DNA of 64,000 nucleotides from Novilysobacter selenitireducens (GCF_020026895.1 NZ_JAINZW010000002.1:124001-188000), one strand, 5' to 3'; shown: positions 37,000-50,256, numbered from the stretch's first letter. Notes: a model not told the origin generated them from the letters alone. A program made the numbers and translations.

Positions 37000-38390
37000 T
37001 TGATCAAGCCGCGTACCCCGCCCGGGGTCATGGAGCTGCTGCCCCGTGACCAGATCGCCTTCCAGCGCATGCTCGACACGATCCGGCGCCACTTCGAGCG
37101 CTTCGGCTTCCTGCCGGTAGAAACCCCGGTCATGGAGCTGTCGGAGGTCCTGCTGACCAAATCCGGCGGCGAGACCGAGCGGCAGGTGTACTTCGTGCAG
37201 TCCACCGGCGCGCTGGCCAAGTCCGGCAGCGAGGGTGGCGAGGGCGGCATGCCGGAACTGGCGTTGCGCTTCGACCTCACCGTGCCGCTGGCGCGGTATG
37301 TGGCCGAGCACGAGCACGACCTCGCGTTCCCGTTCCGGCGCTACCAGATGCAGCGCGTCTACCGCGGCGAACGCGCCCAGCGCGGTCGCTTCCGCGAGTT
37401 CTACCAGTGCGACATCGACGTGGTCGGCAAGGACAGCCTGAGCGTCCGCCACGACGCCGAGTTCCCGGCGGTGATCTTCGCGGTGTTCTCCGAACTGGAC
37501 ATCGGCAAGTTCACCATCCAGCTCAACAACCGCAAGCTGATGCGCGGCTTCTTCGAGGCGCAGGGCGTGGGCGACGCGGAGCTGCAGGCGCGGGTGCTGC
37601 GCGAGGTCGACAAGCTGGACAAGCGCGGCGCCGACTACGTGCGCGAGACGCTGGTGGGCGAGGGCTTCGGGCTGTCGGCCAAGGCCGTCGAGCGGATCCT
37701 GGCGTTCGTGGAGGTGCGTTCGACGTCGCATGCCGATGCGCTGGCGCAGTTGGACGCGCTGGGGACGCCCAACGACGCGGTCCGTGCCGGCGTCGAGGAA
37801 CTGCGCGAGGTGCTGGAGCTGGTGCGCGCACTCGGCGTGCCCGAATCCCACTATGCGCTCAACTTCTCCATCGCCCGCGGGCTGGACTACTACACCGGCA
37901 CCGTCTACGAGACGACGCTGGACGACTACCCCCAGATCGGGTCGGTGTGCTCGGGTGGTCGCTACGACGACCTGGCCAGCCACTACACAAAGTCGAAGCT
38001 GCCGGGCGTCGGCATCTCGATCGGACTGACGCGCCTGTTCTGGCAGCTGCGCGATGCCGGCCTGGTCGACACCGCGGCCAGCTCGGTGCAGGTGCTGGTG
38101 ACGCAGATGGACGCGGCGCACCTGCCGCAGTGCCTGGCCCTGGCCGCCGAGCTGCGCCAGGGTGGCCTCAATACCGAGGTGGTGATGGAGGCGTCCAAGC
38201 TGGGCAAGCAGTTCAAGTACGCTGACCGCGCCGGCATCCGTTTCGTCGCCGTACTGGGCGAGGACGAGATCGCGCAGGGCACGGTGACGGTCAAGGACCT
38301 GCGGCGCGAGGACCAGTTCACCGTGCCGCGCGACGAGCTGGCCAAGGCGCTGCGCGTCGAATTGGCGCAGGCGGAAGTGGAGGCGCGGGC

Positions 38391-38394
<4 letters not shown>
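37000..38394 (+). CDS. hisS: histidyl-tRNA synthetase
   Basis: 464 aa class II synthetase. Motif 1 region TPVMELSE, motif 2 [20 protein letters not shown], the histidine-binding [13 protein letters not shown] and motif 3 [12 protein letters not shown] are all seen, with a C-terminal anticodon domain. Start is TTG at 37000 with GGAG 6 bp upstream; homologues begin near [14 protein letters not shown]. The stop overlaps the start of a histidine ammonia-lyase gene (ATGA), so charging and breakdown of histidine are co-translated. Confidence 0.92.
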
Positions 38395-40286
<1,892 letters not shown>

Positions 40287-40289
40287 GGC

Positions 40290-40367
40290 GTAGCCCGGGT
40301 AAGCGAAGCGCACCCGGGGCGCGAGTGGAATGGGAAATCCCGGGTGCGCTTTGCTTACCCGGGCTAC
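40290..40367. repeat. long near-perfect palindrome between convergent genes
   Basis: Arms 40290-40318 and 40339-40367 match at 28 of 29 positions (start GTAGCCCGGGTAAGCG) with a 20-nt loop. It lies between the convergent ends of hutH and the GGDEF gene and could stop both transcripts. It resembles other dispersed GC-rich repeats of this group. Confidence 0.8.
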
Positions 40368-40371
40368 GTGA

Positions 40372-42204
40372 TCAAGCCAACGCGCCCGCCATCCGCACGC
40401 AATCGCGTCCGCCCGCCTTGGCGGCATAGAGCGCTTCGTCCGCCCGCTGCAGGGCCTGGTCGATGGCGTCGTCTCCGTCGTCGCCGTGTCCAGTTGGTAA
40501 CTGGTGGACCCCGATGCTGGCCGATATGCGGACCGTGTGGGGGCCGCTGGTGCACGGTTGCGCGTGCAGCGCCTGCCGCAACGATTCGCCCACGCGTGCC
40601 GCGTCGTGCACGCCCATGCCGGGCAGCGCGGCGACGAACTCCTCGCCACCAAACCTCGCCAGCAGCGCCTCGTGCGGACGCAGCGTCTGCCCGATGGTGC
40701 GGGCCGCCCAACGCAGGCAGTCGTCGCCCACCAGGTGGCCGTGGCGGTCGTTGATCGACTTGAAGTGGTCCAGGTCGATCATCAGCAACGACACCGGGCG
40801 GTCGCCGCGCTCGAGGATCTCGAGCAGGCGTTCGCGGAAGTGCGTGCGGTTGTGCAGCCCGGTCAGGCCGTCGCGCTGGCTGGACTCGCGCAGTCGCGCG
40901 TGGGCGTTCTCCAGCTGGCCGAGCGCACTGCGCAGCTCCCCGGTGCGCTGCATCACCTTCTGCTCCAGGTGCAGCTTGGCCTCGCGCACGATGCGTTCGT
41001 TTTCGTTGCGCAGCGCGGCGTAGCGGTAGCCCAGGGCGACCGAGAGCAGCAGCATCTCCAGCGCCGAACCGATCTGCACGCCGTACTCGGTGTAGAACGT
41101 CTTGGGCAGCACGCCGAACGCGACCAGCGTGAACATCGTGGTGCCCAGCAGGAACATCGCCCAAGCCAGCAGGAACAGCCGCGCCGGGCGGTAGCCGCGA
41201 CGCAGTACCACGATGCTGGCCACGGCGATCCACAGCACGCCGACCAGCACCGCACGCGACGCGATCGGGGTGGAGACGCGGTAGGGCAGTTCGAGCGAGG
41301 CCAGCCCCAGCAGCGCGAAGAACGTGATCAGTCCCAGGCTCACCCAGTTGCCGCGGGGCCAGCGCTGGGGCAACTCCAGGAACGTGCGCGCGAACTGCTG
41401 CATGCCGATCAGCGCGAGGCAGATCGACAGCGGCACCGCCTTGTCGGCCAGCCATGCAGAGGACGGCCACAGGTATTCGAATCCCAGCCCGTTGAGGGTG
41501 AACAACACCAGCCCGAACGCGGTGATGTGGAACAGGTACCAGAAGTAGCTTGGGTCGCGCAGCGTCAGCCACAGCACCAGGTTGTAGAAGAACAGCGCCA
41601 GCAGGATGCCGTAGTACAGGCCGATCGCCAGCTGCGCGTCGCGCGACATTTCGGTGAATGCAGTGGGCGTGTACAGGCTGAGCGGCACCTGCATCGAACT
41701 CTGGCTCTGCACCCGCACATAGAGGTCCACGGCGTCGCCCGGGGGCAGGTCGAGTGCGAAGTTGGGGTGGCGGTAGCGGATGCTGCGCACCTTGAACGGT
41801 GCGTGGTCGCCGCCGCGCTGGTGCTGCACGGTGCCGTCTTCGCGACGCATGTAGACATCGACGCGATCGCTGAGTGCGTACTCCTGCACCAGCAGCCAGC
41901 GCGGCTCGCCCGGGTGCAGGTTGACCAGCCGGGCATGGAACCAGAACGCGCCGGGCTGGAAGCCGAATGCCGCGCTGGCCGAGGGCAGCGGTTGGAACCG
42001 CCCCTCCTGCTGCCAGACGCGCGCGGCATCAAGGTCGGCGTCGCCGTCGACGTCGTGCAGGTAATCGACGTACGGGGACAGCGCCAGCTGCGACTGCCCG
42101 GCGTCGATCACCAGCGGGCCCCGTGTCTGCGCGGCCTGCGCATTCGCCGCTCCCGCCGTCGCCAGCAGCAGCCACAGTCCAATCCGAAACGCCCAGTCCG
42201 GCAT
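40372..42204 (-). CDS. 7TM-DISM membrane diguanylate cyclase (GGEEF, no I-site)
   Basis: 610 aa. Signal peptide (1-25), periplasmic 7TMR-DISM extracellular domain (about 30-180), seven membrane helices (about 190-398), coiled coil (400-440), then GGDEF domain. DGLTGLHNR and IDLDHFKSIND precede GGEEF (519-523), so cyclase activity is likely. The five-residue-spaced RxxD inhibitory site is absent, in contrast to the cyclase at 13046-14770. It converges on hutH. Confidence 0.88.
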   Translation of the reverse strand: MPDWAFRIGLWLLLATAGAANAQAAQTRGPLVIDAGQSQLALSPYVDYLHDVDGDADLDAARVWQQEGRFQPLPSASAAFGFQPGAFWFHARLVNLHPGEPRWLLVQEYALSDRVDVYMRREDGTVQHQRGGDHAPFKVRSIRYRHPNFALDLPPGDAVDLYVRVQSQSSMQVPLSLYTPTAFTEMSRDAQLAIGLYYGILLALFFYNLVLWLTLRDPSYFWYLFHITAFGLVLFTLNGLGFEYLWPSSAWLADKAVPLSICLALIGMQQFARTFLELPQRWPRGNWVSLGLITFFALLGLASLELPYRVSTPIASRAVLVGVLWIAVASIVVLRRGYRPARLFLLAWAMFLLGTTMFTLVAFGVLPKTFYTEYGVQIGSALEMLLLSVALGYRYAALRNENERIVREAKLHLEQKVMQRTGELRSALGQLENAHARLRESSQRDGLTGLHNRTHFRERLLEILERGDRPVSLLMIDLDHFKSINDRHGHLVGDDCLRWAARTIGQTLRPHEALLARFGGEEFVAALPGMGVHDAARVGESLRQALHAQPCTSGPHTVRISASIGVHQLPTGHGDDGDDAIDQALQRADEALYAAKAGGRDCVRMAGALA

Positions 42205-42369
42205 CCACGCTCCTCGGCTTGGAACCGCTCCCCGGTTCCCGCATCCGGCCAGTGGGCCGGGGCGTCGGAAGTCTAACGCCGTGAACGTGGTATCCGCGGG
42301 ACCGGGGCCAAGTGGGCGTTACCGCGCGCAAGGAGGAGCGCCGGGCATTGGGCAGGGGTTTCCTTCGGG

Positions 42370-42398
42370 TTGACCGCAAAGGCGCAACGCATTAATGT
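42370..42398 (+). promoter_or_regulatory. predicted sigma-70 promoter of the histidine operon
   Basis: TTGACC (42370-42375), a 17-bp spacer and TAATGT (42393-42398) form a good promoter. Transcription would begin near 42405, about 20 nt before the first start codon. Confidence 0.65.
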
Positions 42399-42412
42399 GC
42401 CAGCGCGTTAAT
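42389..42412 (+). promoter_or_regulatory. candidate operator for the TrpR-like repressor
   Basis: GCATTAAT (42389-42396) and GCGTTAAT (42405-42412) form a direct repeat; CATTAATG (42390-42397) is an 8-bp perfect palindrome. The first copy covers the -10 element and the second the expected start point, so a bound protein would block transcription. The likely binder is the TrpR-like product of the next gene. Confidence 0.5.
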
Positions 42413-42425
42413 ACATTGGATCATC

Positions 42426-42749
42426 ATGAAGCGCCGCGCACTTGCCCCTGTTCCCGACGATGCCACCCCGGTCGACAGCCTCGACGAGCTCGCCGCCGCG
42501 ATTGCGCGCCTGCGCGATCCGGCGCAGATACGGGCCTTCTTCGAAGACCTGTGCACGCCCGCCGAGCTGGAGGCAATGACCGACCGTTGGCGGGTGGTGC
42601 CCCTGATCGCCCAAGGCGTGCCGTACCGCGAGATCCACGACCGCACCGCGGTCAGCGTCACCACCATCGGCCGGGTCGCGCGCACGCTCGACCGTGGTGC
42701 CGGCGGTTATGCGGCGGCGTTGCCGCGTCGCGCCCCCCGTTCCCGTTGA
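42426..42749 (+). CDS. TrpR-related (YerC/YecD-type) repressor, likely of histidine biosynthesis
   Basis: 107 aa all-helical TrpR-fold protein. [19 protein letters not shown] and the helix-turn-helix [20 protein letters not shown]...[10 protein letters not shown] match TrpR/YerC relatives. It is the first gene of the his operon (10 bp before hisG). In Xanthomonadales such a protein is thought to act as the histidine-responsive repressor; that role is inference here, backed by repeats over its own promoter. Confidence 0.82.
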   Translation: MKRRALAPVPDDATPVDSLDELAAAIARLRDPAQIRAFFEDLCTPAELEAMTDRWRVVPLIAQGVPYREIHDRTAVSVTTIGRVARTLDRGAGGYAAALPRRAPRSR

Positions 42750-42759
42750 GTCCCTGCCC

Positions 42760-43674
42760 ATGAGCCCCATCGCCACCCCGGCGGCGCGCGACCGCCTGCG
42801 CATCGCCATCCAGAAATCTGGCCGCTTGGCCGATCCCGCCCGCGCGCTGCTGTCGTCCTGCGGCCTGAGCTGGCGCGAGAGCCGCGACCGCCTGTTCTGC
42901 TACGGCGAAAGCCTGCCCGTGGACCTGCTGCTGGTGCGCGACGACGACATCCCGGGCCTGATCGCGGACGGCGTCTGCGACCTTGGCGTTGTCGGCCGCA
43001 ACGTGCTGCAGGAGCAGGACACGGACCGCCGTGCGGGTGGACGCGCATCCGCGTTCCGCGAATGGCGGGCGCTCGGGTTCGGCGGTTGCCGCCTTGCGCT
43101 CGCGGTGCCTGAAGCGTGGGCATGGGAGGGGCCGGCGCAGTTGCAAGGCACCCGTATCGCGACCAGCTACCCGGCGCTGCTGGCGCAATGGTTGGCGGGC
43201 GAGGGCATCGATGCGCAGGTCGTGCAGCTGTCGGGCTCGGTGGAAATTGCCCCAAAGCTTGGCCAGGCAGACGCTGTGTGCGACCTGGTGTCCAGCGGAG
43301 CCACGTTGGCGGCCAACCAGCTCAAGCCGGTGATGACGTTGCTGGAAAGCGAGGCGGTGCTGGCCGGCCCGGTGACGGCGTTCGATGACGCACGCCGCGA
43401 GTTGGCGGACATGCTGCTGCGCCGGCTCGACGGCGCGCTGCGCATCCGCAACAGCAAGCTGCTGATGTTCCAGGCCTCGCGCGAGGCGGTTCCGGGGCTG
43501 CTGCCGCTGCTGCCCGACGCCGAGGCACCGACGGTGATGCAGGTGGACGGCTGCGATTCGCTGGCGCTGCAGGCGCTGTGCCACGGCGCGGTCACCTGGC
43601 AGCGGCTGGAGGACCTCAAGCGTGCCGGTGCCCGCGGGCTGCTGGTGCTGCCGGTGGAAGGGATGCTGGCATGA
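42760..43674 (+). CDS. hisG: ATP phosphoribosyltransferase
   Basis: 304 aa long-form His[13 protein letters not shown] at the N-terminus, the PRPP-binding region [14 protein letters not shown], and a C-terminal ACT-like HisG_C domain (about 230-304) that normally mediates histidine feedback inhibition. It joins ATP and PRPP in the first step of histidine synthesis. Start is the ATG at 42760 ([12 protein letters not shown]). Stop overlaps hisD (ATGA). Confidence 0.93.
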   Translation: MSPIATPAARDRLRIAIQKSGRLADPARALLSSCGLSWRESRDRLFCYGESLPVDLLLVRDDDIPGLIADGVCDLGVVGRNVLQEQDTDRRAGGRASAFREWRALGFGGCRLALAVPEAWAWEGPAQLQGTRIATSYPALLAQWLAGEGIDAQVVQLSGSVEIAPKLGQADAVCDLVSSGATLAANQLKPVMTLLESEAVLAGPVTAFDDARRELADMLLRRLDGALRIRNSKLLMFQASREAVPGLLPLLPDAEAPTVMQVDGCDSLALQALCHGAVTWQRLEDLKRAGARGLLVLPVEGMLA

Positions 43675-45050
43675 GCGTGCCCACCATTGATTTCGGGGCC
43701 AGCGGCACCCGGGAAGCGGGTGGCGGACTGGATCCGGCCATCCCCCGACGGATCGAATGGGGCGTGCTGGACGCGACGGCACGCGCAGTCGCACTTCGCC
43801 GGCCGACACAGGCCACCGGCGCGGAGACCGCAAAAGGCGTGGCGCGGATCATCGAGGAGGTGCGCAACCGCGGCGATGCCGCGCTGCGCGACCTGACACG
43901 CGACCTGGACGGCGTGTCGCTCGAGGCACTGGAGGTCGGCGCGGCGGAATTCGACGCGGCCGAATCGCTGCTGGACGACGGCGTGCGCACGGCGATCGAC
44001 GAAGCCGCCGGGCGCATTGAAGCCTTCCACCGCGCCGGCCAGCTGCAACCGTATGCGGTCGACACGGCGCCGGGCGTCACCTGCGAGCGCATCCTGCGGC
44101 CGATCCGCCGCGTGGGCCTCTACGTGCCCGCCGGCTCGGCCCCATTGCCATCGACGGCGTTGATGCTGGGCATCCCCGCAAGCCTGGCGGGCTGCCGCGA
44201 GATCGTGATGTGCACGCCACCGCGGCGCGATGGCCGCGCGGACCCCGCGGTGCTGTACGCGGCGCGGCGTTGCGGTGTCACCCGTGTGTTCAAGGTGGGC
44301 GGTGCGCAGGCGATCGCCGCCATGGCATTCGGGACCGGCAGCGTGCCTGCGTGCGACAAGCTCTTCGGGCCCGGCAATGCGTGGGTCACCGAAGCGAAGG
44401 CGCAGGTCGCGGCGGTCGAGGCCGGCCCGGGCATAGACATGCCTGCCGGCCCGTCGGAGGTGCTCGTGATCGCCGATGCCGGCGCCAACCCGGCCTTCGT
44501 CGCCGCCGACCTCCTGTCGCAGGCCGAGCACGGCCCCGACTCGCAGGTCGTGCTGGTCAGCGACGACGCCGGGCTGGTCGACGCCGTGCGCGTGCAGCTG
44601 GACGCGCAACTGGCGCAGCTGCCCCGCGCGGACATCGCCCGCCGTGCGCTGACGGCCTCGCGGCTGGTGCGCGTGGCAACGCTGGACGAGGCGTTCGAAC
44701 TCAGCAACGGATACGCGCCCGAGCACCTGATCCTTGCGCTGCGCGACCCGCGTCGCTGGCTGCCCAAGGTGCAGGTGGCGGGTTCGGTGTTCCTCGGCGA
44801 CTGGTCGCCGGAGGCACTGGGCGACTACTGCAGTGGCACCAACCATGTGTTGCCGACGGCGGGCGCGGCTCGCTTCTGTAGCGGTGTCAGCGTGGCGAGC
44901 TTCCAGGTGGCGATCACGGTGCAGGAAGCCAGCCGCAGTGGCGTCGCCACGATCGGCCCATGCGCGATGACCCTGGCCGAGGCGGAAGGACTGGGTGCCC
45001 ACCGCCAGGCGGTGGCGCTGCGGGTGCAGGCGGCGGGGGCGGGTGCATGA
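43671..45050 (+). CDS. hisD: histidinol dehydrogenase
   Basis: 459 aa. [20 protein letters not shown], the signature [26 protein letters not shown] with zinc-type residues, and the C-terminal [12 protein letters not shown] are conserved. It oxidises histidinol to histidine in two NAD-dependent steps, the last reactions of the pathway. Starts at ATG 43671 overlapping the hisG stop, and ends overlapping hisC. Confidence 0.95.
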   Translation: MSVPTIDFGASGTREAGGGLDPAIPRRIEWGVLDATARAVALRRPTQATGAETAKGVARIIEEVRNRGDAALRDLTRDLDGVSLEALEVGAAEFDAAESLLDDGVRTAIDEAAGRIEAFHRAGQLQPYAVDTAPGVTCERILRPIRRVGLYVPAGSAPLPSTALMLGIPASLAGCREIVMCTPPRRDGRADPAVLYAARRCGVTRVFKVGGAQAIAAMAFGTGSVPACDKLFGPGNAWVTEAKAQVAAVEAGPGIDMPAGPSEVLVIADAGANPAFVAADLLSQAEHGPDSQVVLVSDDAGLVDAVRVQLDAQLAQLPRADIARRALTASRLVRVATLDEAFELSNGYAPEHLILALRDPRRWLPKVQVAGSVFLGDWSPEALGDYCSGTNHVLPTAGAARFCSGVSVASFQVAITVQEASRSGVATIGPCAMTLAEAEGLGAHRQAVALRVQAAGAGA

Positions 45051-46153
45051 GCGCCACGGACGTGACGGCACTGGTGAGGCCGGACCTGCGCGCATTCGCC
45101 GGGTATCGTTCGGCGCGCAGCGAGTCGCTGCGAGGCGACGTCTGGCTCAATGCCAACGAGTCGCCCTGGGCGAACCCCGCGGATGATCCGTCGGCCACGG
45201 CTGGCGGCGTGAGGCGCTATCCCGACCCGCAGCCGGCGGCCTTGCGGCAGGCACTCGCCGGACTCTACGGCGTCGCGCCCGGGCAGGTGCTGGCCGGGCG
45301 CGGCAGCGACGAGGCGATCGACCTGCTGGTGCGTGCCCTGTGCGCGCCCGGCGATGGCGCCATCGTGATCACGACGCCGACGTTCGGGATGTACGCGGTG
45401 TCGGCGCGCCTGCACGGTGTGCGGGTGGTCGATGTCCCGCTGCTCGAGGCGGGGTGCAATGGCGCCTACTCATGCGACTTCGATGCCGTGGCCGAACAGG
45501 CTGAGGCCGCCGGCGCGCGGCTGGTGTTCCTGTGCTCGCCCGGCAACCCGACGGGAAGCGCGCTGCCGCTGGAGGCGGTGGACGCACTGGCCACACGGCT
45601 CGAACGCCAGGCGGTGGTGGTCGTGGACGAGGCATACGGCGAGTTCGCGCAGGCGCCGTCGGCGGCAACGCTGCTGGCGCGGCGCGCCAATCTTGCCGTC
45701 CTGAGGACGTTGTCCAAGGCGCATGCGCTGGCCGCCGCCCGCATCGGTGCCGTTCTCGCTGCGCCTGCGTTGATCGACGTGCTCCGCCGGTGCCAGGCGC
45801 CGTATCCGCTGCCCACGCCGTGCGTCGAACTCGCACTGCATGCGCTTGCGCCGGAAGCACTGGACGTCACCCGCGCGCGTGTCGCCACCGTTCGCGTGGA
45901 ACGCGAGCGCCTGCGCGAAGCACTGCAGGCCAACCCGGGTGTGCGGCGTGTGTATCCGTCCGACGCCAACTTCCTGCTGTGCCGCTTCGCCGATGCCCAG
46001 TCGGCGTTCGATGCGCTGCTCGCTGCCGGCATCGTCGTCCGCGACATGCGTGCAATGGCGGGTCTGGGGGATGCCTTGCGCATCAGCATCGGTACGCCAG
46101 AACAGAACCGGTGGGTCGTCGAGGCGCTTTCCAACATGGCGGTGGCGGCATGA
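45047..46153 (+). CDS. hisC: histidinol-phosphate aminotransferase
   Basis: 368 aa fold-type I PLP enzyme. LNANESPW at the N-terminus, [33 protein letters not shown] and the PLP Lys in [16 protein letters not shown]. It converts imidazole-acetol phosphate to histidinol phosphate. ATG 45047 overlaps the hisD stop; the stop overlaps hisB. Confidence 0.93.
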   Translation: MSATDVTALVRPDLRAFAGYRSARSESLRGDVWLNANESPWANPADDPSATAGGVRRYPDPQPAALRQALAGLYGVAPGQVLAGRGSDEAIDLLVRALCAPGDGAIVITTPTFGMYAVSARLHGVRVVDVPLLEAGCNGAYSCDFDAVAEQAEAAGARLVFLCSPGNPTGSALPLEAVDALATRLERQAVVVVDEAYGEFAQAPSAATLLARRANLAVLRTLSKAHALAAARIGAVLAAPALIDVLRRCQAPYPLPTPCVELALHALAPEALDVTRARVATVRVERERLREALQANPGVRRVYPSDANFLLCRFADAQSAFDALLAAGIVVRDMRAMAGLGDALRISIGTPEQNRWVVEALSNMAVAA

Positions 46154-47232
46154 GCGCTCTGCGGCCGGTGCTGTTCGTCGACCGCGACGGCACCCTGATC
46201 GAGGAGCCCGGCGATTTCCAGATCGACGCCTACGAAAAGCTGCGCTTCGTGCCCGGCGTGATTCCCGCGCTGCTGCGGTTGCGCGACGCCGGCTATCGCT
46301 TCGTCATGGTCACCAACCAGGATGGCCTGGGTACCGATGCATTCCCGCGCGAGCGCTTCGAAGGCCCGCATGGCCTGATGATGCAGGTGCTGGAAAGCCA
46401 GGGCGTGGCGTTCGACGACGTGCTGATCGACAGCAGCCTGCCGGCCGACAACGCCCCCACGCGCAAGCCCGGCATCGGCCTGGCATTGCCGTACCTCAAG
46501 GACCGCAGCATCGACTGGGCGCGCTCGGCCATGGTCGGCGACCGTGAGACCGACAACGCTTTCGCCCACAACCTTGGCATCCGGCCGTTCCAGCTGCGCA
46601 CTGCGCAGTTCGGCGGCGAGTGGGACTGGGCCGGCATTGCGCATGCACTGGCGGATGCGCCGCGCGTGGCGCGCGTGGTCCGGCGCACCCGGGAAACACA
46701 GATCGAGGTGGCCATCGACCTGGACCGCGCCGCCGAACCCCGGATCGAGACCGGCCTGGGCTTCTTCGACCACATGCTCGAGCAGCTGGGCAAGCACGGC
46801 GGGTTCGCGCTGGAGCTGACCTGCAAGGGCGACCTGCACATCGACGAGCACCACACGGTCGAGGACAGCGCGCTGGCGCTGGGGCAGGCGCTGCGGGAGG
46901 CGCTGGGCGACAAGCGTGGCATCGGCCGCTACGGCTTCACCCTGCCGATGGACGAGGCACTGGCGTCAGCGGCGCTGGATTTTTCCGGCCGCCCATACTT
47001 CGTGTTCGAGGGTCGCTTCGCGCGCGAGTCGGTGGGACAGCTTGCGACCGAGCTGGTGCCGCACTTCTTCCGGTCGCTGTGCGAGACCGCCGGCCTCAAC
47101 CTCAACCTGAAGGTGCAGGGCGAGAACGACCACCACCAGGTCGAGGCGTGCTTCAAGGTGGTGGCGCGCGCGCTGCGCCAGGCCATCCGGCGTGAGGGGT
47201 TCGACCTGCCAAGCACGAAGGGCACGCTGTGA
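46150..47232 (+). CDS. hisB: bifunctional histidinol-phosphatase / imidazoleglycerol-phosphate dehydratase
   Basis: 360 aa. N-terminal HAD phosphatase ([14 protein letters not shown]11 and D13; [15 protein letters not shown]) and C-terminal IGP dehydratase (from about 170: [40 protein letters not shown]). The dehydratase metal-binding His residues are intact. It serves two separate steps, as in enterobacteria. Start at ATG 46150 overlaps the hisC stop. Confidence 0.95.
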   Translation: MSALRPVLFVDRDGTLIEEPGDFQIDAYEKLRFVPGVIPALLRLRDAGYRFVMVTNQDGLGTDAFPRERFEGPHGLMMQVLESQGVAFDDVLIDSSLPADNAPTRKPGIGLALPYLKDRSIDWARSAMVGDRETDNAFAHNLGIRPFQLRTAQFGGEWDWAGIAHALADAPRVARVVRRTRETQIEVAIDLDRAAEPRIETGLGFFDHMLEQLGKHGGFALELTCKGDLHIDEHHTVEDSALALGQALREALGDKRGIGRYGFTLPMDEALASAALDFSGRPYFVFEGRFARESVGQLATELVPHFFRSLCETAGLNLNLKVQGENDHHQVEACFKVVARALRQAIRREGFDLPSTKGTL

Positions 47233-47242
47233 GGAGGCTGGC

Positions 47243-47839
47243 ATGAGCGTCGTGCTGGTCGACTCCGGCGGTGCCAACATCGGTTCGGTGCGCTACGCGC
47301 TCGAGCGCCTGGGTGTCGATGCGCCCCTCACTGCGGACATCGACACCATCAGGACCGCCGACCGCGTGATCCTGCCCGGCGTCGGCGCGGCAGGCACGGC
47401 GATGGCCCACCTGCACGCGCTGGGCCTGGTCGACGTACTGCGCACGCTGCCGCAACCGCTGCTGGGCATCTGCCTGGGCATGCAACTGCTGTTCGAATCC
47501 TCGGCCGAAGGCGAGGTGGCGTGCCTGGGACGCATTCCGGCGCGGGTGGAGCCGCTGGCTCCGTCGCCCGGCGTGCGCGTCCCGCACATGGGCTGGAACC
47601 GGCTTCGGCATGGGGCGGACGATCCACTCCTCGCAGGCGTGGCCGACGGCGCACAGGCGTACTTCGTGCACGGCTACGCGGCACCGGTAGGTGACTGGAC
47701 CGTGGCCGCCAGCACGCATGGCGCGCCGTTCTCGGCCGTGGTCCGCAGCGGCCGCTGCTGGGGCGCGCAGTTCCACCCGGAGCGCTCGGGCGAGGTGGGT
47801 GCGCGACTGCTTCGAAATTTCCTGGAGATGCCTGCATGA
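47243..47839 (+). CDS. hisH: imidazole glycerol phosphate synthase, glutaminase subunit
   Basis: 198 aa class I glutamine amidotransferase with nucleophile Cys77 in [13 protein letters not shown] and the His/Glu pair in QFHPERSG. It passes ammonia to HisF. The 10-bp gap after hisB contains GAGGAGG, a strong ribosome-binding site, one of the few non-overlapping junctions in the operon. Stop overlaps hisA. Confidence 0.95.
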   Translation: MSVVLVDSGGANIGSVRYALERLGVDAPLTADIDTIRTADRVILPGVGAAGTAMAHLHALGLVDVLRTLPQPLLGICLGMQLLFESSAEGEVACLGRIPARVEPLAPSPGVRVPHMGWNRLRHGADDPLLAGVADGAQAYFVHGYAAPVGDWTVAASTHGAPFSAVVRSGRCWGAQFHPERSGEVGARLLRNFLEMPA

Positions 47840-48621
47840 CTGCGCCGACGTTCGGCTTCACCGTCTACCCCGCGATCGACGTGCGCGAGGGCCGCGTGGT
47901 GCGCCTGCGCCAAGGCGACTACGCGCAGGAGACGCGCTACCCCGACGCGCCGCTGGAGGTCGCCGCGCGGTATGCCCGGGCCGGCGCACGCTGGCTGCAT
48001 CTGGTGGACCTGGACGCCGCGCGGGAGGGCGGCTACACGCTGGCACCGCTGCTGCGCGACATCGCCGCCGACACCGGCCTGCAGGTTCAGACCGGTGGCG
48101 GCGTGCGGGACGAAGCTGCGGTCGAGGCGATGCTGGACGCGGGTGCATCACGCGTGGTGGTGGGATCGCTGGCGGTGCGCGAACCGCCGCGGGTCATCGA
48201 GTGGCTGTCGAGGTTCGGAGCCGAGCGCATCACGGTGGCGCTGGACGCGCGCCGTGGGGTGGATGGCCGCTGGCGGCTGCCCGTTGCCGGCTGGACGCAG
48301 GGCAGCGGGCTGGAGCTGGACGTGCTGTTGAAGGCGTATGCCGATGCCGGCCTCAGGCACCTTTTGTGTACCGACATCGACCGGGACGGGATGCTCGGCG
48401 GGCCGAACCTCGAGCTGTACCAGGGGTTGGTCGAAGCGGCGCCGGGCGTTGCGATACAGGCCAGTGGAGGCGTGCGCGGCGTGGCCGACGTCCGTGCGGC
48501 GCGCGAGGCAGGCTGCGGCGGTGCCGTGCTGGGCAAGGCGCTGCTCGACGGCCGGTTCGAACTGTCGGATGCGCTCGCGCTGGAAGGCGTCAGCGAGGCG
48601 GCGGACGTGTCGCCATGTTGA
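47836..48621 (+). CDS. hisA: ProFAR isomerase HisA
   Basis: 261 aa TIM barrel. [14 protein letters not shown] supplies the N-terminal catalytic Asp, [11 protein letters not shown] and [11 protein letters not shown] the second phosphate site and second Asp. It isomerises the aminoaldose to the aminoketose form of the ribonucleotide intermediate. The C-terminus runs about 10-15 residues past the usual end and overlaps hisF by 7 bp. Confidence 0.95.
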   Translation: MTAPTFGFTVYPAIDVREGRVVRLRQGDYAQETRYPDAPLEVAARYARAGARWLHLVDLDAAREGGYTLAPLLRDIAADTGLQVQTGGGVRDEAAVEAMLDAGASRVVVGSLAVREPPRVIEWLSRFGAERITVALDARRGVDGRWRLPVAGWTQGSGLELDVLLKAYADAGLRHLLCTDIDRDGMLGGPNLELYQGLVEAAPGVAIQASGGVRGVADVRAAREAGCGGAVLGKALLDGRFELSDALALEGVSEAADVSPC

Positions 48622-49391
48622 GCCGCCGCATCATCCCCTGCCTGGACGTGAAGGGCGGGCGCGTGGTCAAGGGCGTGCGCTTCCGCGACCACGTCGACAT
48701 GGGCGATATCGTCGAGTTGGCGCTGCGCTACCGCGACGAAGGCGCCGACGAGCTGGTGTTCTACGACATCGGTGCCAGCCCCGAGGGCCGCCGCGTCGAC
48801 CGTGACTGGGTCGAACGCGTCGCGCGCGTGCTCGACATTCCGTTCTGCGTCGCGGGCGGCATCCGCAGCGTCGATGACGCCCGCGAGGTGCTGCACGCCG
48901 GCGCGGACAAGGTGTCGGTCAACAGCCCGGCGCTGGAGCGGCCGGAGCTGATCGACGAACTGGCGGCGGCATTCGGCGTGCAGTGCATCGTTGCCGGCAT
49001 CGACAGCCTGCGCGACGACGACGGGCAGTGGCGGGTGCGCCAGTACACCGGCGACCCATCCCGCACGCAGGCCTTGCCGCGGCGCACGCTCGACTGGGTG
49101 GTGGAGGTGCAGAAACGCGGGGCAGGCGAGGTGGTGTTGAACTGCATGGGCAGCGACGGCGTGCGCGAGGGCTTCGACCTGGAGCAGCTGGCGGCGGTGC
49201 GCGCAGTGTGCGAGGTCCCGCTGGTGGCGTCCGGGGGCGCCGGCGCGCCGGCGCACTTCGTCGACGTGTTCTGCCAGTCCGATTGCGATGCGGCGCTGGC
49301 CGCGAGCGTGTTCCATTCCGGGGCGATCCGGATCCCCGCGCTCAAGCGTGAGCTGCAGGCGGCCGGCGTGGAGGTGCGCGATGTCGCCTGA
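48615..49391 (+). CDS. hisF: imidazole glycerol phosphate synthase, cyclase subunit
   Basis: 258 aa TIM barrel. [18 protein letters not shown] (catalytic Asp), [19 protein letters not shown], and [13 protein letters not shown] (second Asp). It uses ammonia from HisH to form imidazole glycerol phosphate and AICAR. ATG at 48615, overlapping hisA. Confidence 0.96.
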   Translation: MLSRRIIPCLDVKGGRVVKGVRFRDHVDMGDIVELALRYRDEGADELVFYDIGASPEGRRVDRDWVERVARVLDIPFCVAGGIRSVDDAREVLHAGADKVSVNSPALERPELIDELAAAFGVQCIVAGIDSLRDDDGQWRVRQYTGDPSRTQALPRRTLDWVVEVQKRGAGEVVLNCMGSDGVREGFDLEQLAAVRAVCEVPLVASGGAGAPAHFVDVFCQSDCDAALAASVFHSGAIRIPALKRELQAAGVEVRDVA

Positions 49392-50013
49392 TTCAATCCG
49401 GGACGAAGTAACGACGCTGGAGGCGGACACGCTTGCCTGGGACAAGCAGGGCGGCCTGTTGCCGGCCGTGGTCCAGGACGCGCGGACCCTGCAGGTGCTG
49501 ATGCTGGGCTACATGGACCGCGCCGCGCTGGCCGCGACCCTGTTCGACGGACGGGTCACCTTCTTCAGCCGCAGCAAAGGCCGGCTGTGGACCAAGGGCG
49601 AGTCGTCTGGCCACGTGCTGGAGCTGGTCGGCATCGAAACCGACTGCGACCGCGACACCCTGCTGGTACGGGCGATTCCGCACGGGCCCACGTGCCACCT
49701 GCAGCGTGCGAGCTGTTTTCCCGAGGCGCCTTCGGACTTCCTGGGGGAACTGGACGCGCTGGTGGCTCGCCGCGAACGCGAGCGCCCGGTGGGCAGCTAC
49801 ACGACCTCGCTGTTCGAGGGTGGCGTGCGCCGCTGCGCGCAGAAGGTGGGCGAAGAGGGCGTGGAGACCGCACTGGCGGCGGTGGCGCAGGACGATGCCG
49901 CGCTCGTGGGCGAAGCGGCGGACCTGGTGTTCCATCTCATGGTCACGCTGCGCGCGCGCGGCTTGTCGCTTGAGGACGTGCGTAGCGAGTTGAAGCGGCG
50001 GCACAGCCGTTAG
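49381..50013 (+). CDS. hisI: bifunctional phosphoribosyl-AMP cyclohydrolase / phosphoribosyl-ATP pyrophosphatase
   Basis: 210 aa (HisIE). The cyclohydrolase part (1 to about 115) has [39 protein letters not shown] and [12 protein letters not shown] with the zinc Cys/His set. The pyrophosphatase part (about 118-210) has [12 protein letters not shown] and [14 protein letters not shown] 49381 overlaps the hisF stop. Last gene of the his operon. Confidence 0.95.
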   Translation: MSPDSIRDEVTTLEADTLAWDKQGGLLPAVVQDARTLQVLMLGYMDRAALAATLFDGRVTFFSRSKGRLWTKGESSGHVLELVGIETDCDRDTLLVRAIPHGPTCHLQRASCFPEAPSDFLGELDALVARRERERPVGSYTTSLFEGGVRRCAQKVGEEGVETALAAVAQDDAALVGEAADLVFHLMVTLRARGLSLEDVRSELKRRHSR

Positions 50014-50042
50014 GCGGTTGGCTCAGGAGCACGTGCTCTTGC

Positions 50043-50150
50043 CGTCATTCCCGCGAAGGCGGGAATCCAAGGACGTTGCTCCTACACGCCACGGACGGTC
50101 GCCGTCCCGCCGCACGATCAAGCAACCTGCGTTCGCGGGCAGGATGACGG
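50043..50150. repeat. dispersed hairpin repeat (CATTCCCGCGAAGGCGGGAATC) after the his operon
   Basis: ATTCCCGC-GAA-GGCGGGAAT near 50045-50066 forms a hairpin; the gap ends with GTTCGCGGGCAGGATGACGG, which looks like a diverged partner. It may help end the his transcript. The related form lies at 7945. No gene is seen in the 243-bp gap. Confidence 0.5.
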
Positions 50151-50256
50151 AGCGAGACCGCCGAGGCATCTGGTGGCCGAAGCCGCAGGCAGCGGCGACG
50201 ACGTCATGGGCCAGCCGCATCCGGGCGGCATAATCCTCCGGCATTCCGGAGGCCGC

